From assembly GCA_016165875.1 (NCBI GenBank), contig JABBOT010000001.1, positions 47,904,625 to 47,968,624 on the forward strand: a stretch of DNA of 64,000 nt, written 5' to 3'. The notes beneath the pieces were generated by a model. It had not been told where the DNA came from. It was given only the letters and a program-made list of their open reading frames with translations, and ran no database searches. The stretch comes from Acanthopleura granulata (lineage: Eukaryota; Mollusca; Polyplacophora; Chitonida; Chitonidae). Both the position numbers and the translations under genes were made by a program. Positions 48,023-59,202 of this stretch are shown here, one piece after another. Numbering within the stretch: position 1 is the first letter of the stretch; each line of letters opens with the position of its first letter.

Positions 48023-48087
48023 TAAACATGGGTTAGAGGTTCCATTGTGACTTATACAATACATGGTTAGAAACCACAGCCATTTGC

Positions 48088-48200
48088 AATCACTTCCCTT
48101 TTCCCTGGGCTCTGTCAGGTTCCCTCCCTAAATATTGCTGGTCACCGTCATATAAGTGAAAGTATCATGACTGCAGCGTTGAACGTTCGTCAAGTAGAGA
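48088..48200 (+). repeat. Possible degenerate SINE fragment
   Basis: CTGGGCTCTGTCAGGTTCCC and GTCACCGTCATATAAGTGAA resemble the SINE body; the end is unlike the family. Confidence 0.4.
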
Positions 48201-48702
48201 GGTAAATAATTTAGACAATATATGTCAACGCCTTTTCTGCAAAAGTAAAGCCTGCTTGTCAAGTAAAATGACAAATTCTCAGATGCGTACAGTCTTGAAT
48301 AATTTGTTCAACGAAATTCGATAACCTGGCCTCTCACAGATATCAATATTTTGGGGCAATTCCAAGCATTTTAATGTGGTTATTTGAATTCAAACTTTGG
48401 TAGTCAGGGATTCTAAAGTGAGCTGGATTAGTGGTATCCATTTGGACAGGTCATGTGACTGAACAGATCATTTTGTCCAATCAGAATAATCCACACAGGA
48501 AATGATGTAAAACAGTCTGAGCATTCCATGGTGTATACCCTCTGAGTGTAGATGTCATCTTATTTGTCATAATGATGATATACATGAACAAGTTCATGAG
48601 CTATCTGGGAAATGGTCTGACATTTTTCCTATGCCAATGTTACATATGTTGCCAGACGTATTGTTCTTTGAAAGGTAATTTGAGGTTTATTTCAGAGGTA
48701 GA

Positions 48703-49400
48703 ATGAAAGAAAAATGTTTTAGCAGCAAAGTTTCAAAATATGAATTACAATGGAAGGAGGTGACAACAACTCACGTGGTTTTTTTTTTCCATAGTTGGCT
48801 GAGAAATGTATTTTGTGAGAAAAATTTCAAAGAGCATTCTAACTGTCAACATGGCAAACAGTTCAGGAAAAGCATGGGTACATTGTACAGTTGTTTGTCT
48901 AGGAACATAGTTCTTGCAAAGAAAAAGTACCTGTACATACAAGATATTGGGGCCAACCCACCACGTGCTAATAGCCATGTATCTAAATCAGGTGACAAAG
49001 ATCTCTATATTCCAACTGACCTATGGCGGCTCACTGAAAACAGAAAATTGTACAAAAGCATTAATCAAAGAGTGACATTTAAGGGTTGGCATTTCAAAAA
49101 GCATTCAAGATACATGTATTACTTTTCTGAGACAACATTCTGGAAACCTGGACAGGAAAACCCTGGTGCCATAGCTGGATTTTCAGACCCTAGTCTCTCT
49201 GAATAGGAAATTCCAGCCATTCAAAAATGGTTGCACCACAATTAAGCATATACATTCCATGGTGTTTCTGGAGAGCTATATGTAAAAAACCATGTGGAAC
49301 TTGGAGCTATAACCTGGCATACCTTCCCAGTACATGTAGATGTAAAATTTACAAATTTTGAGAATGACGCAAAGGCTTTGTTTTATATATGTGCTACTAT
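48703..49400 (+). pseudogene. Coding-like dispersed repeat (family IV), copy A, cut by the LTR element
   Basis: Holds a 167-codon ORF (48703-49206), unrecognised, ending FWKPGQENPGAIAGFSDPSL. Past its stop, another frame stays open to the LTR and reads KNHVELGAITWHTFPVHVD. Copy B (56690-57120) shows parallel peptides FWKPGYEKPGTVDEFSE and KNHLEFGAITFQTF, so selection for coding once acted here or on the source gene. The retrotransposon interrupts this copy at 49400. Function unknown. Confidence 0.5.
49397..49400 (+). repeat. Target site duplication, 5' copy (CTAT)
   Basis: CTAT immediately before the 5' LTR, repeated at 55990-55993 immediately after the 3' LTR. Confidence 0.8.
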
Positions 49401-49800
49401 TGTGATCGCTGACGTCACCCAGGGGGCGCTGTAGTAACCCAGTATTGTGTGTTTGTGTCACGTGACGAGACCTACATAAGCGGCAGACACTGCTGCTGCT
49501 GAGAGTTGAGCTGGAGAAGCTCGGATACTCCTCTAGGATTTCTGCAGAAGGAAAGGCCTGTGAGGGTCTGAATAAGACCGATAAAGCCAGTTCAGACTAC
49601 TATCTGAACAAGACAGATGGATCGGAAGCTCACTTGGGTTTCGGTGCCAGCCGACTACAGCACTGCGGCTCCAGCAAAGCGGCGCCGCCAGCAGATTGTC
49701 CGATAGGATTTCAGTGTTTGTTAATAAACTGTTGAAACTACATTTTCGGCCTCTGGGTTGGTTAATCACAATAGCGCAATTCGTTACTGGGTACATAACA
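49401..49800 (+). repeat. 5' LTR (400 bp)
   Basis: Starts TGTGATCGCTGACGTCACCC and ends TACTGGGTACATAACA. It contains a CRE-like TGACGTCA (49409), an E-box CACGTG (49459), a TATA-like CTACATAAGC (49472) and AATAAA (49723-49728). About 81 bp in the middle (roughly 49541-49625) are absent from the 3' LTR. Confidence 0.93.
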
Positions 49801-49803
49801 AAT

Positions 49804-49822
49804 TTTGTGGCAGCGGTGGGAT
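49804..49822 (+). other. Primer binding site, tRNA-Leu type
   Basis: TTTGTGGCAGCGGTGGGATC lies 3 bases after the 5' LTR. TGGCAGCGGTGGGAT is complementary to the ATCCCACCGCTGCCA acceptor end known from animal tRNA-Leu(AAG); the bases facing the terminal CCA read TTG rather than TGG. Confidence 0.65.
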
Positions 49823-49953
49823 CATCTACACTGATTGTGCTGTTGTGATGACCTTATCGACATTGGGACAATGGCGGAGGGTACAAATAGCGCAGATGGG
49901 AGCTGTCACAGAACGTAGACGACCGAGAAGATCGGATTCAGGCACTGGGAGGG

Positions 49954-51160
49954 GTGGAGGTTCGTTGTCACACCTTGACAAGTTTCGCCACGATGCTGGC
50001 TATAGCGCGGATTTCGTGGACAGAAACGTTTGGGAGTACACCCGTGTTTGCCACTAGGAAGCCACGGAGAGGATGCGCTAGCCAAGTTTTGACCCCTCAC
50101 TTGGAAGATTCCGCTGACGCAGTAAAAGATTTAGAGGAACAAATACTCAGTACGACTAGAAATCTAGCCCGCCTAGAGAAAGACCACGGGCGCTTGGGCG
50201 TTGAGACAGCACCGGATGTAGGAAGGCTACCAACACTTCGGCGGGAAGACGAAACGTATAGACCGTATGTTTAAGGTGCTGCGCCTTGTCAGAAAGATTT
50301 AAGGACGATGCCTCTGGTGCATCCATCATCCTATGATGGGCAGTCGCCTTGGATTGATTATGCCATGAGTTTTGAGGCATGCGCCGAGATCAACCAGTGG
50401 ACGCCACATGAAAAGGGTCTATACCTGTCAGTCAGTCTTCGGGATGCGGCGCAGGAGATTTTGTGCAGCGTGGACGGCAGTGCAAACGCCTGGTACGACA
50501 AGTTGAAGGCAGCGTTGGAGCAACGGTTTGCTCCGCCAAACATTGAGGAGCTGTACAAGTCGGAGCTGCGGGGCAGACGATTGGAACCTGGCGAATCGTT
50601 GTTGGAGTTGGGTCAGGCGATCAGACGGCTGGTGTCTCTGGGGTACCCAAGGGCATCGACAGAAGGTCTGGACACATTGGCTAAAGACCAATTTGTGGAG
50701 GCATTGCCGGATTCCGAAATGCGTATTAGAATACAGAGAACTAGGCCCAAGACGTTTGACGAAACTCTGCAGCTGGCTGTTGAGCTTGAGGCTTGTCAAA
50801 AAGCCGAAGATAGACGAGTGGGCAGAAGGCCAAAGGTACGAGGTGTGGCGGACGCAAATGAAAATGCAGATAAACACGAGACCAATGCGTTTGAGAAAGA
50901 AACTGTGGAGATGCTTCGGATGTTAATAGCTAAACTTGATGCTGGGAAGACGTCCCATCAGAATATCCCAGGGAAGAGACAGTCCTCAGAACGATTAGGG
51001 GGCAGATATTTTTACTGCAAGGGGATAGAACATTTTAGACGAGACTGTCCAAAGCGGCAATTAAAGCCATCCGGATCCGGGTATAACCAGAATAAGGTTG
51101 CTGAAGAAGCTAACCGCCAAGGGTTTAAGTACTTGGGAAGTTCGCTGGGCACGAGTGACA
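49954..51160 (+). pseudogene. gag-like region of the retrotransposon
   Basis: One frame, interrupted by TAA at 50272-50274; the portion from ATG 50308 is open for 326 codons. The capsid-like part (SYDGQSPWIDYAMSFEACAE, then LRDAAQEIL, then FAPPNIEELYKSELRG) matches Ty3/gypsy Gag. The zinc knuckle near 51007-51050 reads YFYCKGIEHFRRDC, so the CX2CX4HX4C pattern lacks its first cysteine. Gag would form the particle and bind RNA. Confidence 0.85.
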
Positions 51161-51833
51161 GGGGTATCTGCCTACCGACCAAGGTGAATGGGAAGCCGCT
51201 TGATATGATCGTCGATACTGGTGCGTGTGTAACGATTATTTCGTCGAAGTATTCAACTAACTTCCGGAGATTAACAGACCTGTTTTAAGCCCAGTGAGGA
51301 AGGTATTGACTGTGGCTGATGGGAAACCGTTAGCAAACAGCGGGTTTGGAAGTTTTGACTTTGAAATTGCTGGTAAAACCATTAGGCATGAATCCGTGGT
51401 GGCAGCTATAGAGGGCCAAGGCAATATCCTTGGGCTAGATTTCATGCAAGAACACAGATGTGTGCTGGACTTAGCACGAAATTACATCGAGATCGGAGAG
51501 GATGTGCTGAGCTTGAAGAAGGAAAACTCGTCCAGTTGCTGTAGAGTATGCTTCAGGGCAGATGTTATGCTTCCGCCGAAGCATGAAATCTTGGTGGCTG
51601 GAAATGCTTCCTCCCATAAGAGCGAAGATTTGTTTAAGATGTTTGAACCAAGACCTGATTTCGGGAGTGGGAAAACAGAGTTGCTTATGGCTAGAACGCT
51701 GGTCTCAGTGTCTGCTGACATGGCCGTTCCGATACGGATAATGAGTCTTAGTGCGGAACCGATGATGATCCATAAGAACTGCACACTGGGTTACTTGAGC
51801 TCTATACGCAGAGTGGTAAAAAGGAAACGCTAG
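51161..51833 (+). pseudogene. Protease region of the retrotransposon
   Basis: Aspartic protease with IVDTGACVTIISS (catalytic Asp codon 51214-51216). A stop at 51286-51288 is followed by a shift to another frame, which carries the second protease motif NILGLDFMQEHRCVLDL near 51424-51475. Thus the domain is split by a frame change. Confidence 0.82.
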
Positions 51834-51861
51834 TGAACTTGCGTTTGGGTCAGACATACTT

Positions 51862-52900
51862 ATGGCTGAGATGTTGAAGTCTTCGTCTTTGACTGATAAT
51901 CAAAGGGTTAAGGCCAGTGCGTTGCTGAAGAGATACAAGCATTTGTTTGCTGAGAAAAAAGACGCACTTGGGCGAACTGATGTTGTGAAGCATACGATTA
52001 ACACCGGTGTTTCAGAACCCATCAAGCAGCAGCCCAGGCGTGTGTCGCCTTCAGTAAAAGCAGTAAAAGCAGAAATGAATAGGCAGGTAACAGACATGCT
52101 TCAAAGAGGGGTCATCGAGCCGTCGGATAGCCCGTGGGCTTCCCCGGTGGTATTTGTGCGTAAGAAAGACGGCACCCAGCGGTTCTGTATCGACTACAGG
52201 CGTTTGAATCGTAAGTAACAGGACAGGACGCATATCCACTTCCAAGGGTGGGCGATTCCTTGGATGCGTTGTCAGAGAGTTCTTGGTTCTCCACAATAGA
52301 CCTGATGGGTGGATACTGGCAGGTGGAGATGGACCCCAATGCCAAACATAAGACTGCATTCACAACCCATAGGGGATTATTTCACTTTAACGTGATGCCC
52401 TGTGGATTGTGCAATGCGCCTAGCACGTTCGAGCGGCTTATGGAAACTGTCTGCGCCGGACTGAGGTGGGAAATATGGCTTGTGTACCTCGACAACAAAA
52501 TCGTATACAGTAAGACGTTTGAGGAACACCTAGACAGACTGCAACAAGTTTTACAACGCCTGGATGCTGTGGGTTTAAAACTGAAAGCCTGCAAGTGCAA
52601 CCTTTTAGCGAGGGAAGTGTTGTTTCTTGGGTACACAGTAAGGGAAAGAAGGCGTGGGCCTGACCCTTCAAAAGTAGCTGTTATTCGAAATTTTCCGTGT
52701 CCACTGAACGTGAGGGATGTGAGAAGCTTTGTTGAGCTGGCTTCGTACTACAGAAAGTTCATAAAGTCGTTCGCCCGGATGACTGCGCCCTTGCATCGAT
52801 TAACTGAACAGGACCGGCCATTCAAGTGGACGACGGAGTGCCAGGAGGATTTTGATCGCTTGAAGAATGTACTGACTAGCGATCAGCTGATGGCTCACCC
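51862..52900 (+). pseudogene. Reverse transcriptase region
   Basis: First part open 51862-52218 ([29 protein letters not shown]), then a change of frame, then 52248 onward (STIDLMGGYWQVEMD, HFNVMPCGLCNAPSTFERLM). The catalytic box reads YLDN at 52485-52496 where the family has YxDD, so a metal-binding aspartate is missing. RT would copy the element's RNA to cDNA. Confidence 0.9.
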
Positions 52901-53406
52901 AAGGTTTTCAGAGGTGTTTATCTTGAATACTGATGCCTGCGAAAGTGGCATAGGTCCAGGACGGCGTCGAAAGGGTTATTTCGTATGGCAGCAGAACCTT
53001 AACCAAAAGTGAGAGACGTTATTGTGGCACAAGAAAGGAGTTGCTGGCGGTTGTGCATTTCATCAGGTTCTTCCGACCATATCTTTATTGCCAGCATTTC
53101 ATCCTGAGAACTGACCATAGTGCGCTGAGGTGGATCATGCAGTTTAAAGAGGCAGAAGGACAGCTAGCTCGTTGGCTGGACGTTCTGTCAACTTATGACT
53201 ATGAGGTTCAACATAGATCCGGAAGGTCACATGGCAACGCCGACGGTTTGTCGAGGTCCTTCGACACGTGTCCTGATAAAGATACCGTGCGGGTAGTGAC
53301 TCTGAGTTGTAGTGACTACGACATGAAAGAAGGTCAAAATGGGGACGCTTGTCTGAAGTTGATTAAACTTTGGATGGAGACGAGCGAAAGGCCGTCGTGG
53401 GACTAG
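52901..53406 (+). pseudogene. RNase H region
   Basis: Starts with FILNTDACESGIG (first catalytic Asp), shifts frame near 53010, and continues LLAVVHFIRFFRPYLYCQHF, then ILRTDHSALRWI and HRSGRSHGNADGLSR. Ends at an in-frame TAG (53404-53406). Confidence 0.85.
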
Positions 53407-54774
53407 GTGTCACTCCAGGGTGAAGAGGTTAAGGCTTACTGGGGTCAGTGGGACCAACTGTACCTGTATAGAGGATTGCTTTGCCGTAAATGGTATGACA
53501 ACCAGGGCAAGCATGTAAGAAATCAGACGATCGTGCCAATGTTAATGCGGCATGTTGTTCTCCAGTTCTGTCATGATTTGCCGTCAGGGGGTCATCTAGG
53601 CATAGGGAAGACACTCGGAAAGGTGCACCAGCACTTCTACTGGTACGGAATGCAACGGGGTGTCCGACGTTGGTGCAAGGGTTGTAAAAAGTGTGCACGA
53701 AGAAAGTCTTTCCCTAAGAAGAGGGAAGCACCTATGCAAGTCACGGGATCCGGTTTGGTGATGGAAAGAATTGCCATGGATTTAATGGGGCCTCTGCCCA
53801 AAACTCAAAGGGGAAATGCATACATTTTGGTAGTGCAGGATTACTTCACCAAGTGGCCAGAAGCATTTCCGCTCCCTGATATTGAAGCGCGAACAATTGC
53901 TAGAAAATTAGTGGAAGAGGTAATCAGTAGATTTGGGGTGCCAAGGTTGATTCATACAGATCAGGGTTCGCAGTTCGAGTCGAACGTAATGACAGACTTG
54001 TGTTCTCTGTTGGGCATTCATAAAACCCGGACTACAGCATACCACCCTCAGTCCGACGGGATGGTTGAAAGGTTTAACCAGACCCTGGAAAACATGCTGA
54101 GCGCTGATGTGAGCGCTGATCAAAAGGACTGGGACCTATATGTGCAACTAGTTTGCATGACTTATCGATAGGCTATCCCTCAATCTACTGGGCTCACGCC
54201 TAATCAATTGGTGTTGGGCCGGGAAGTATCAGTTCCCGCTGAATTGATTACTGGATTACCGCCCCAGTGTGAGGCCAAAGACCCGGAGACATTGGCAGGC
54301 GAGTTAGTCGCGCACATGCAAATCATAAGCGACGTTGCCCGCGCCAGCCTTGGGGTTGATCTCGAAAAGCAGAAAGGGCGTTACGATACTAATTTGTATT
54401 GTCCTCAGCATAACAAGGTCGATAAAGTGTGGCTCTACACGCCGCAACGTCGAAAGGGGTGTTCGCCGAAGTTACAGCAGTTTTGGAGTGGCCCATACAC
54501 TGTACTTGACAGGTATAGTGATGTGACCTACAGAATTTATTTGGGAAAAGTGTCAAAGACTGTTCATGTGGACAGATTAAAGACTTTTGTTGAGCAAGAG
54601 CTCGCTGTTGCTAAGACCAAGACACCGGCAGTGCTGCAGCATCCGAGAGCTGAGTCGGACAACTGCTCACGCCGGGTGGCGCCAGACATGGTCAGTGAAT
54701 CGGCGTCCGCCACCAGACAGGGTAGATCACGTCGGGTATCGCGATATCTCAAGGATTATCGCGTGTACCAGTAG
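53407..54774 (+). pseudogene. Integrase region
   Basis: HHCC zinc-binding part (HDLPSGGHLG ... WCKGCKKC), the core with all three acidic residues visible (MDLMGPL, HTDQGSQFES, VERFNQTLENML), and a GPY-type C-terminal module (FWSGPYTVLDRYSD, VHVDRLKTF). One in-frame TAG (54169-54171) separates the core from the C-terminus. It would insert the cDNA into the host chromosome. Confidence 0.9.
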
Positions 54775-54806
54775 CTACCAATTGCAGCCTAGCACTTTGT
54801 ATAAAT

Positions 54807-55387
54807 TTGACAGATTTTCATGACAACTCTCAATCGACGGCGGTAAATCACATAGCGAGGACCAAGTCGTCGGTCCGACGAGCAGCAGGTATGCCACGCT
54901 GTCCAATTTGCCCAGGGATTTTCAATATCGAAGAAGAGGTGACCAAACATGATGTGCACAAGCCAAGAAGGCACAAGTGCTCTGTGTGTGCTTATGAGTC
55001 TGAAAGTATAGCAGGCGTCAGCCACCTTTTGTCCTCAGAGGAAGCCCACTCGCTCGGCGCCGGTTGTTTTCTACTCGCAAAACAACAAAAGGAAATGTTG
55101 GGAACGACAGAGGAGTTCCAGAAATCGTAGAGGACAATTCGTCTCCAATCCGTGATGTGATCGATGTTCCAGTGCGAATGGTGATTTCGTCTGATTCGGC
55201 GCCCAGGGAGCTGTCCACCCCAACAGTTGCAACTGTAACCACTGCTGTGCTAACAGACGAGCTGATCAAGGTGGATGTAGCCGTACAGACGGACGGGGGT
55301 AACTGCACTGATGCTTCTACCCAGTGCAGCGGTGTTATCCGGAAGCACAGAACCGTGGAGACGAAGGAGTGGGAAGAGTTCCTGTAA
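54807..55387 (+). pseudogene. Extra 3' ORF with Cys/His finger, function unknown
   Basis: Downstream of integrase. Contains MPRCPICPGIFNIEEEVTKH, then HKPRRHKCSVCAYESES: two CxxC pairs with His spacing suggesting paired C2H2-like fingers. It changes frame between about 55020 and 55080 and ends HRTVETKEWEEFL with a stop at 55385-55387. It has no signal peptide or membrane helix, so it is not an env gene. Confidence 0.6.
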
Positions 55388-55670
55388 TTTTTTTTTTCAT
55401 TATTATTTGTTTTATATAGACAATAATTGTAAACGTAAATTTGTTAATGTTATCGCTATTGACCACCATTGTCAACTGTTAAACTGACAACATCGATCGT
55501 TTCTTTCTTCGTATTGTATCCTGTAGATTGCCTTATTAATGTATGTAAATTGTTTTGAAGGCATACGCTTTGTGATTATTGAAGCATAGTGTTGTAATTG
55601 CGGACATTTGATGGTTGGCCGTGCGTACGCTTGTACTCGTGACGAGTAAAACTGGAGGCGTGGGTGGTGT

Positions 55671-55989
55671 TGTGATCGCTGACGTCATCCAGGGGGCGCT
55701 GTAGTAACCCAGTATTGCGTGGGTGTGTCACGTGACGAGACCTACATAAGCGGCTGACACTGCTGCTGCTGAGAGTTGAGCTGGAGAAGCTCGGATACTC
55801 CTCTAGGATTTCCCTGGCTCCCCTGGGTTTCTGCGCCAGCCGACTACAGCACTGCGGCTCCAGCCAAGCGGCGCCACCAGCAGATTGTCCGATAGGATTT
55901 CAGTGTTTGTTAATAAACTGTTGAAACTACATTTTCGGCCTCTGGGTTGGTTAATCACAATAGCGCAATTCGTTACTGGGTACATAACA
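55671..55989 (+). repeat. 3' LTR (319 bp)
   Basis: Starts TGTGATCGCTGACGTCATCC and ends TACTGGGTACATAACA. AATAAA at 55912-55917. It lacks about 81 bp found in the 5' LTR. The preceding bases (GGAGGCGTGGGTGGTGT) make a weak polypurine tract. Confidence 0.93.
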
Positions 55990-55993
55990 CTAT
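55990..55993 (+). repeat. Target site duplication, 3' copy (CTAT)
   Basis: Matches 49397-49400. Confidence 0.8.
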
Positions 55994-56135
55994 TTAACTG
56001 ACATTCACTAGCTAATTAAATTGATCTTCTTACAAATTCTTATTTTCACTTCAATTGTACCTAACAGTAGATTAATTTACCTTGATTTTCATAACACATC
56101 CTCTGTTCATTTTCTTCAGTGGTAAGCCGGTGCTA
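55994..56135 (+). repeat. Dispersed repeat family IV, segment after the LTR insertion
   Basis: Aligns with 61695-61835: ATTCACTAGCTA or ATTCATTAGCTA, an AATTTACC block, then ACACATCCTCTGTTCATTTT. It is presumably the continuation of copy A. Confidence 0.6.
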
Positions 56136-56279
56136 TTCAGGGTCAGATCCTAGGTCTGGTGGGTTTCATAATTATTAAAGATAATCTGATATCAGCTGGC
56201 AGGAATTAAGCTTGAGTAGCTTTGTCTGTTCCAAATGTCTAGAAAACGGTCACCTGGTAGCTGGGAATGCTTCATTGAA

Positions 56280-56700
56280 TGTGACAGTGTAGAACATGTA
56301 GTCAGTGCACATGCACTTGTATATATTTGAATTAACAACCATGAAGCCTATGAAGTCAGTGTCTGGTATACTTGCTCTGATCTGACAGTCTGTCAGTGAT
56401 GAATTCGGTGTCTTATAAACCTCAATTCTTCTAATTTTGGGGACAAATATTTATGAAAACTACCAGAAGTAATACATTACATTTCTCCCCCATACTGGTA
56501 TTTTTTTGGAAAGGTGAAGATGGGGTTACATGTATGTTGTTCATTAGAAAGACAAGCCACGTGAGGAAAAAGAAACTGTGTATTGCTGTTATCATAGTTA
56601 CAATTCCATGAACACTGAATAAAACTGGCAGACCAAGTATCCCAAAATTCAGAACATTTAGAGTACATGCACTTGTATATGTTTGATTTTACAGCGAAGC
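56280..56700 (+). repeat. Local duplication, ~357-bp period
   Basis: ACATGCACTTGTATATATTT followed by GA near 56310 and ACATGCACTTGTATATGTTT near 56665, each preceded by AGAACAT and followed by a GAAGCC. Confidence 0.55.
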
Positions 56701-57120
56701 CAGTTGAATGCTAATTATGTCTTGTTTTATCAGGGAAAGAGTCTTTTGAATGTGGGAATTGTCAACACACATCTTGGCACACAACAGTTAAAATCTGCCA
56801 TGTTAACAGCGTTATTTAAGCAAATCCACAGATTGTACAAAATAGACAGAACCCACTATTATAATAAAGACATTCTGGAAACCTGGATATGAAAAACCTG
56901 GCACCGTAGATGAATTTTCAGAAATCGACACCCTTGAGAATAAGAAGTTACAACCATTCAAAAATGCCTGTGGAACAATTATTAAGCATTTCAAGGCTGT
57001 CCAAAATAAACATTCCATGGTGTCTCTAGAGGGCATTACATATATCGCAAAAACCACTTGGAATTTGGAGCTATAACTTTTCAAACCTTTCTAATAAATG
57101 TATATGTCAAACTTATGATT
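56690..57120 (+). pseudogene. Coding-like dispersed repeat (family IV), copy B
   Basis: Decayed. Readable peptides FWKPGYEKPGTVDEFSE, LQPFKNACGTIIKHFKAVQN and KNHLEFGAITFQTFLINVYV occur in different frames, with stops between. Parallel to copy A at 49125-49375. Confidence 0.5.
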
Positions 57121-57179
57121 TTTTGTTTTTAGGAAAATTCGGTGAGGTCACTGCTAAACATTTTTTTTTATAATTATTT

Positions 57180-59202
57180 TTTGCTGATTTCACATGGAAT
57201 GACCCAAAGATCCAGCCATATGCTTTTATAGTGTTAAGAGACAAACTGTTTGTGTTAAAATGTATGCACCGTGTTTGGTTCAATTAGGCCTGTAGGGTTA
57301 GCTGTTTACGCTGCGTCAAGATGATTCAAATGTTCATGTTACAAAACAGCAGGTCATTCAGTGTATTGCACATGTCGATATCTCCGACTTGTGCTCCAAA
57401 TAAATTTTATACGATCTTTTTCGCACAAACTGTGAAAACTTTGGTCTAACATATGGTATGGCGATATGTGTATAAGCAAAACTAAAAGGTGCTACTAAAC
57501 ATATCATCGCTTCAGCTGAATGGTAGTGTGCTGCTCGATGGCTCAGTGAATAAATTCGTCGCCTGGTACGTCGTTTCGTCCAGATGAATAATAATAATTG
57601 TCCGAAAATGGCTACTACGATTTAATACACCTCCGATCGATGCTCTTCTGCCTACACGAAAAGGCGTTTGATTTTGATGTTTAGTGTATTTCTTTTTTTC
57701 TTTAGTAGGTGTAATATGGATTATTAAAAGAAGTGTGACAGGGGAATTAATTCATACAAATGAGATGCTTTATGAAGTTTCATTAATAAAAATCCACTTG
57801 CGTTATCATACCATGTTTGACCGTGTGTTTGTTTTGTAAAATGTCAACCGTTTCGCATAGGATAAACAGATTGTTAGACTACATTGCTAATGACATCGGT
57901 AAATTTGTCTGCAACAGATGATGCTGTATGGCGCCCAGAAACCGAAAGGTTGGAGACATCTATAAGCCGAGATTGCGTGAGTACAATCAGATCTCAGAAA
58001 AGATGCCTTACTCTCTGGTATTCCACTAGCACGTTTACGTGTAGTCCTGTGCCATAACTTCACGACAGGCGTAAGGCCGGGGCAGCACACACTTCATTCA
58101 GGTCACCACCCGCACGTCATTTTATCCCCCTATCGGAACTGTTTATTTCTTTTTTTCGCCAGAAACTGTCACTAAAGATGAAATTATCATCAAAAATAGC
58201 TGATGAGGGATAATGAAAAATGAATTTTGTACCGCCGCCCACACCAGTTGTCATAAAATATTATGACGGGTAAAAAGGCATCAAGTGCGATTTGCTTAAC
58301 AAGCAAAAAGTTAAAAAATTGACTCGACAATTAACATTTATATACAGCATTAGTGAATTACCACGCGCAAGAAATGGTAATCACTACCAGAGACAGTGTT
58401 ATTGATTGGGACAATATAGCCCTAGCTCCTTGGTCCTTTAGTACATGTAGCCATTGTTCTGTAAAATCCCATTCGATTGACCAAACAAGCTGTGAATCAC
58501 AGCTCTAAGAACATGCAGCTGATTCGCTCGACATTTTCACTTAGCAAGACAGACAGGTAAAAACTCTGTTACCGTTACTGTCGTAATGAAGCGCGTGGCG
58601 TCTTGATGAAAAGGAAGACAGGATAAACACGGGACCATGATACTGAAAGGCCGCAAAAATCAATGACACGATGTTCACGTTGGGTTTTAAGCCGTATCCC
58701 TAGCTATACATGCGGCTGCATGAGCGTCTAATACTCCACTGCGGACTTTGGCCGCTGGAGGAATCTAATTCCATTGAAATATTGAAGGGAAGCCTGCGGG
58801 TGACTGTGGTGCTATGTTGAGGGCGCACCCTATTTGTGCAACGTGTAGCAGGCTTCGTATCACAGAATAAGAGCGATTTAGCCGTAGGCCTGATACGTAT
58901 ACAACGTGTATAATGGACCATTTTGCTCCCGTGCGCATAGGTCGGGCTTTCATGTAACGCTAACACCTGTACACATGCAGGTGCACAGATTAGTTCAGCT
59001 TGCGCATAAATGGCGACGTCACAAGATGAGTGGCAGGCATTGGCGATTGGGAAAACTGACGGATCTATTGTAGGCTACTTTGTGTCCTTGCTTCCTTCAT
59101 TTCACAATCAGACGATCCACTAAATACAGATTGCAGAACAGTGACAAGCAGTGTAACCCAAGGATCATACACAACTGACATGTGACCAGGCTAGTATCAA
59201 CG
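57180..59202. other. Gene-free stretch upstream of the ankyrin-type gene
   Basis: No ORF, repeat or RNA gene I can support. Base composition becomes more even toward 58.0-59.2 kb, and a CRE-like GCGACGTCAC lies at 59012-59021, which suits a promoter region for the plus-strand gene at 59203. Confidence 0.5.

Larger units (their letters stand above)
47585..48700. other. Intergenic stretch after RRP12
   Basis: No gene seen. It holds a 13-G run (47812-47824), one SINE copy and one weak SINE-like fragment. A boundary for the coding-like repeat that begins about 48700 is not clear. Confidence 0.6.
49401..55989 (+). mobile_element. Ty3/gypsy LTR retrotransposon, decayed
   Basis: 6589 bp bounded by TG...CA long terminal repeats and a 4-bp CTAT duplication. 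The internal order gag - protease - reverse transcriptase - RNase H - integrase is Ty3/gypsy. The coding region is broken by several frame changes (near 51290, 51835, 52215 and 53010) and in-frame stops (50272, 53404, 54169). Two key residues are also altered: the first Cys of the gag zinc knuckle and the second Asp of the RT box. It should be incapable of autonomous movement. About eleven LTR-LTR substitutions, counted by eye over some 315 aligned bases, indicate it is not a recent arrival. Confidence 0.95.

Noticed and set aside
49131..49200. FWKPG...PG in copy A likened to the N-terminus of a DHX35-type helicase
   Set aside because: Only a few residues agree and no helicase motif follows in either copy.
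54807..55387. Envelope gene of the LTR element
   Set aside because: No signal peptide, membrane helix or cleavage site; instead Cys/His finger motifs.
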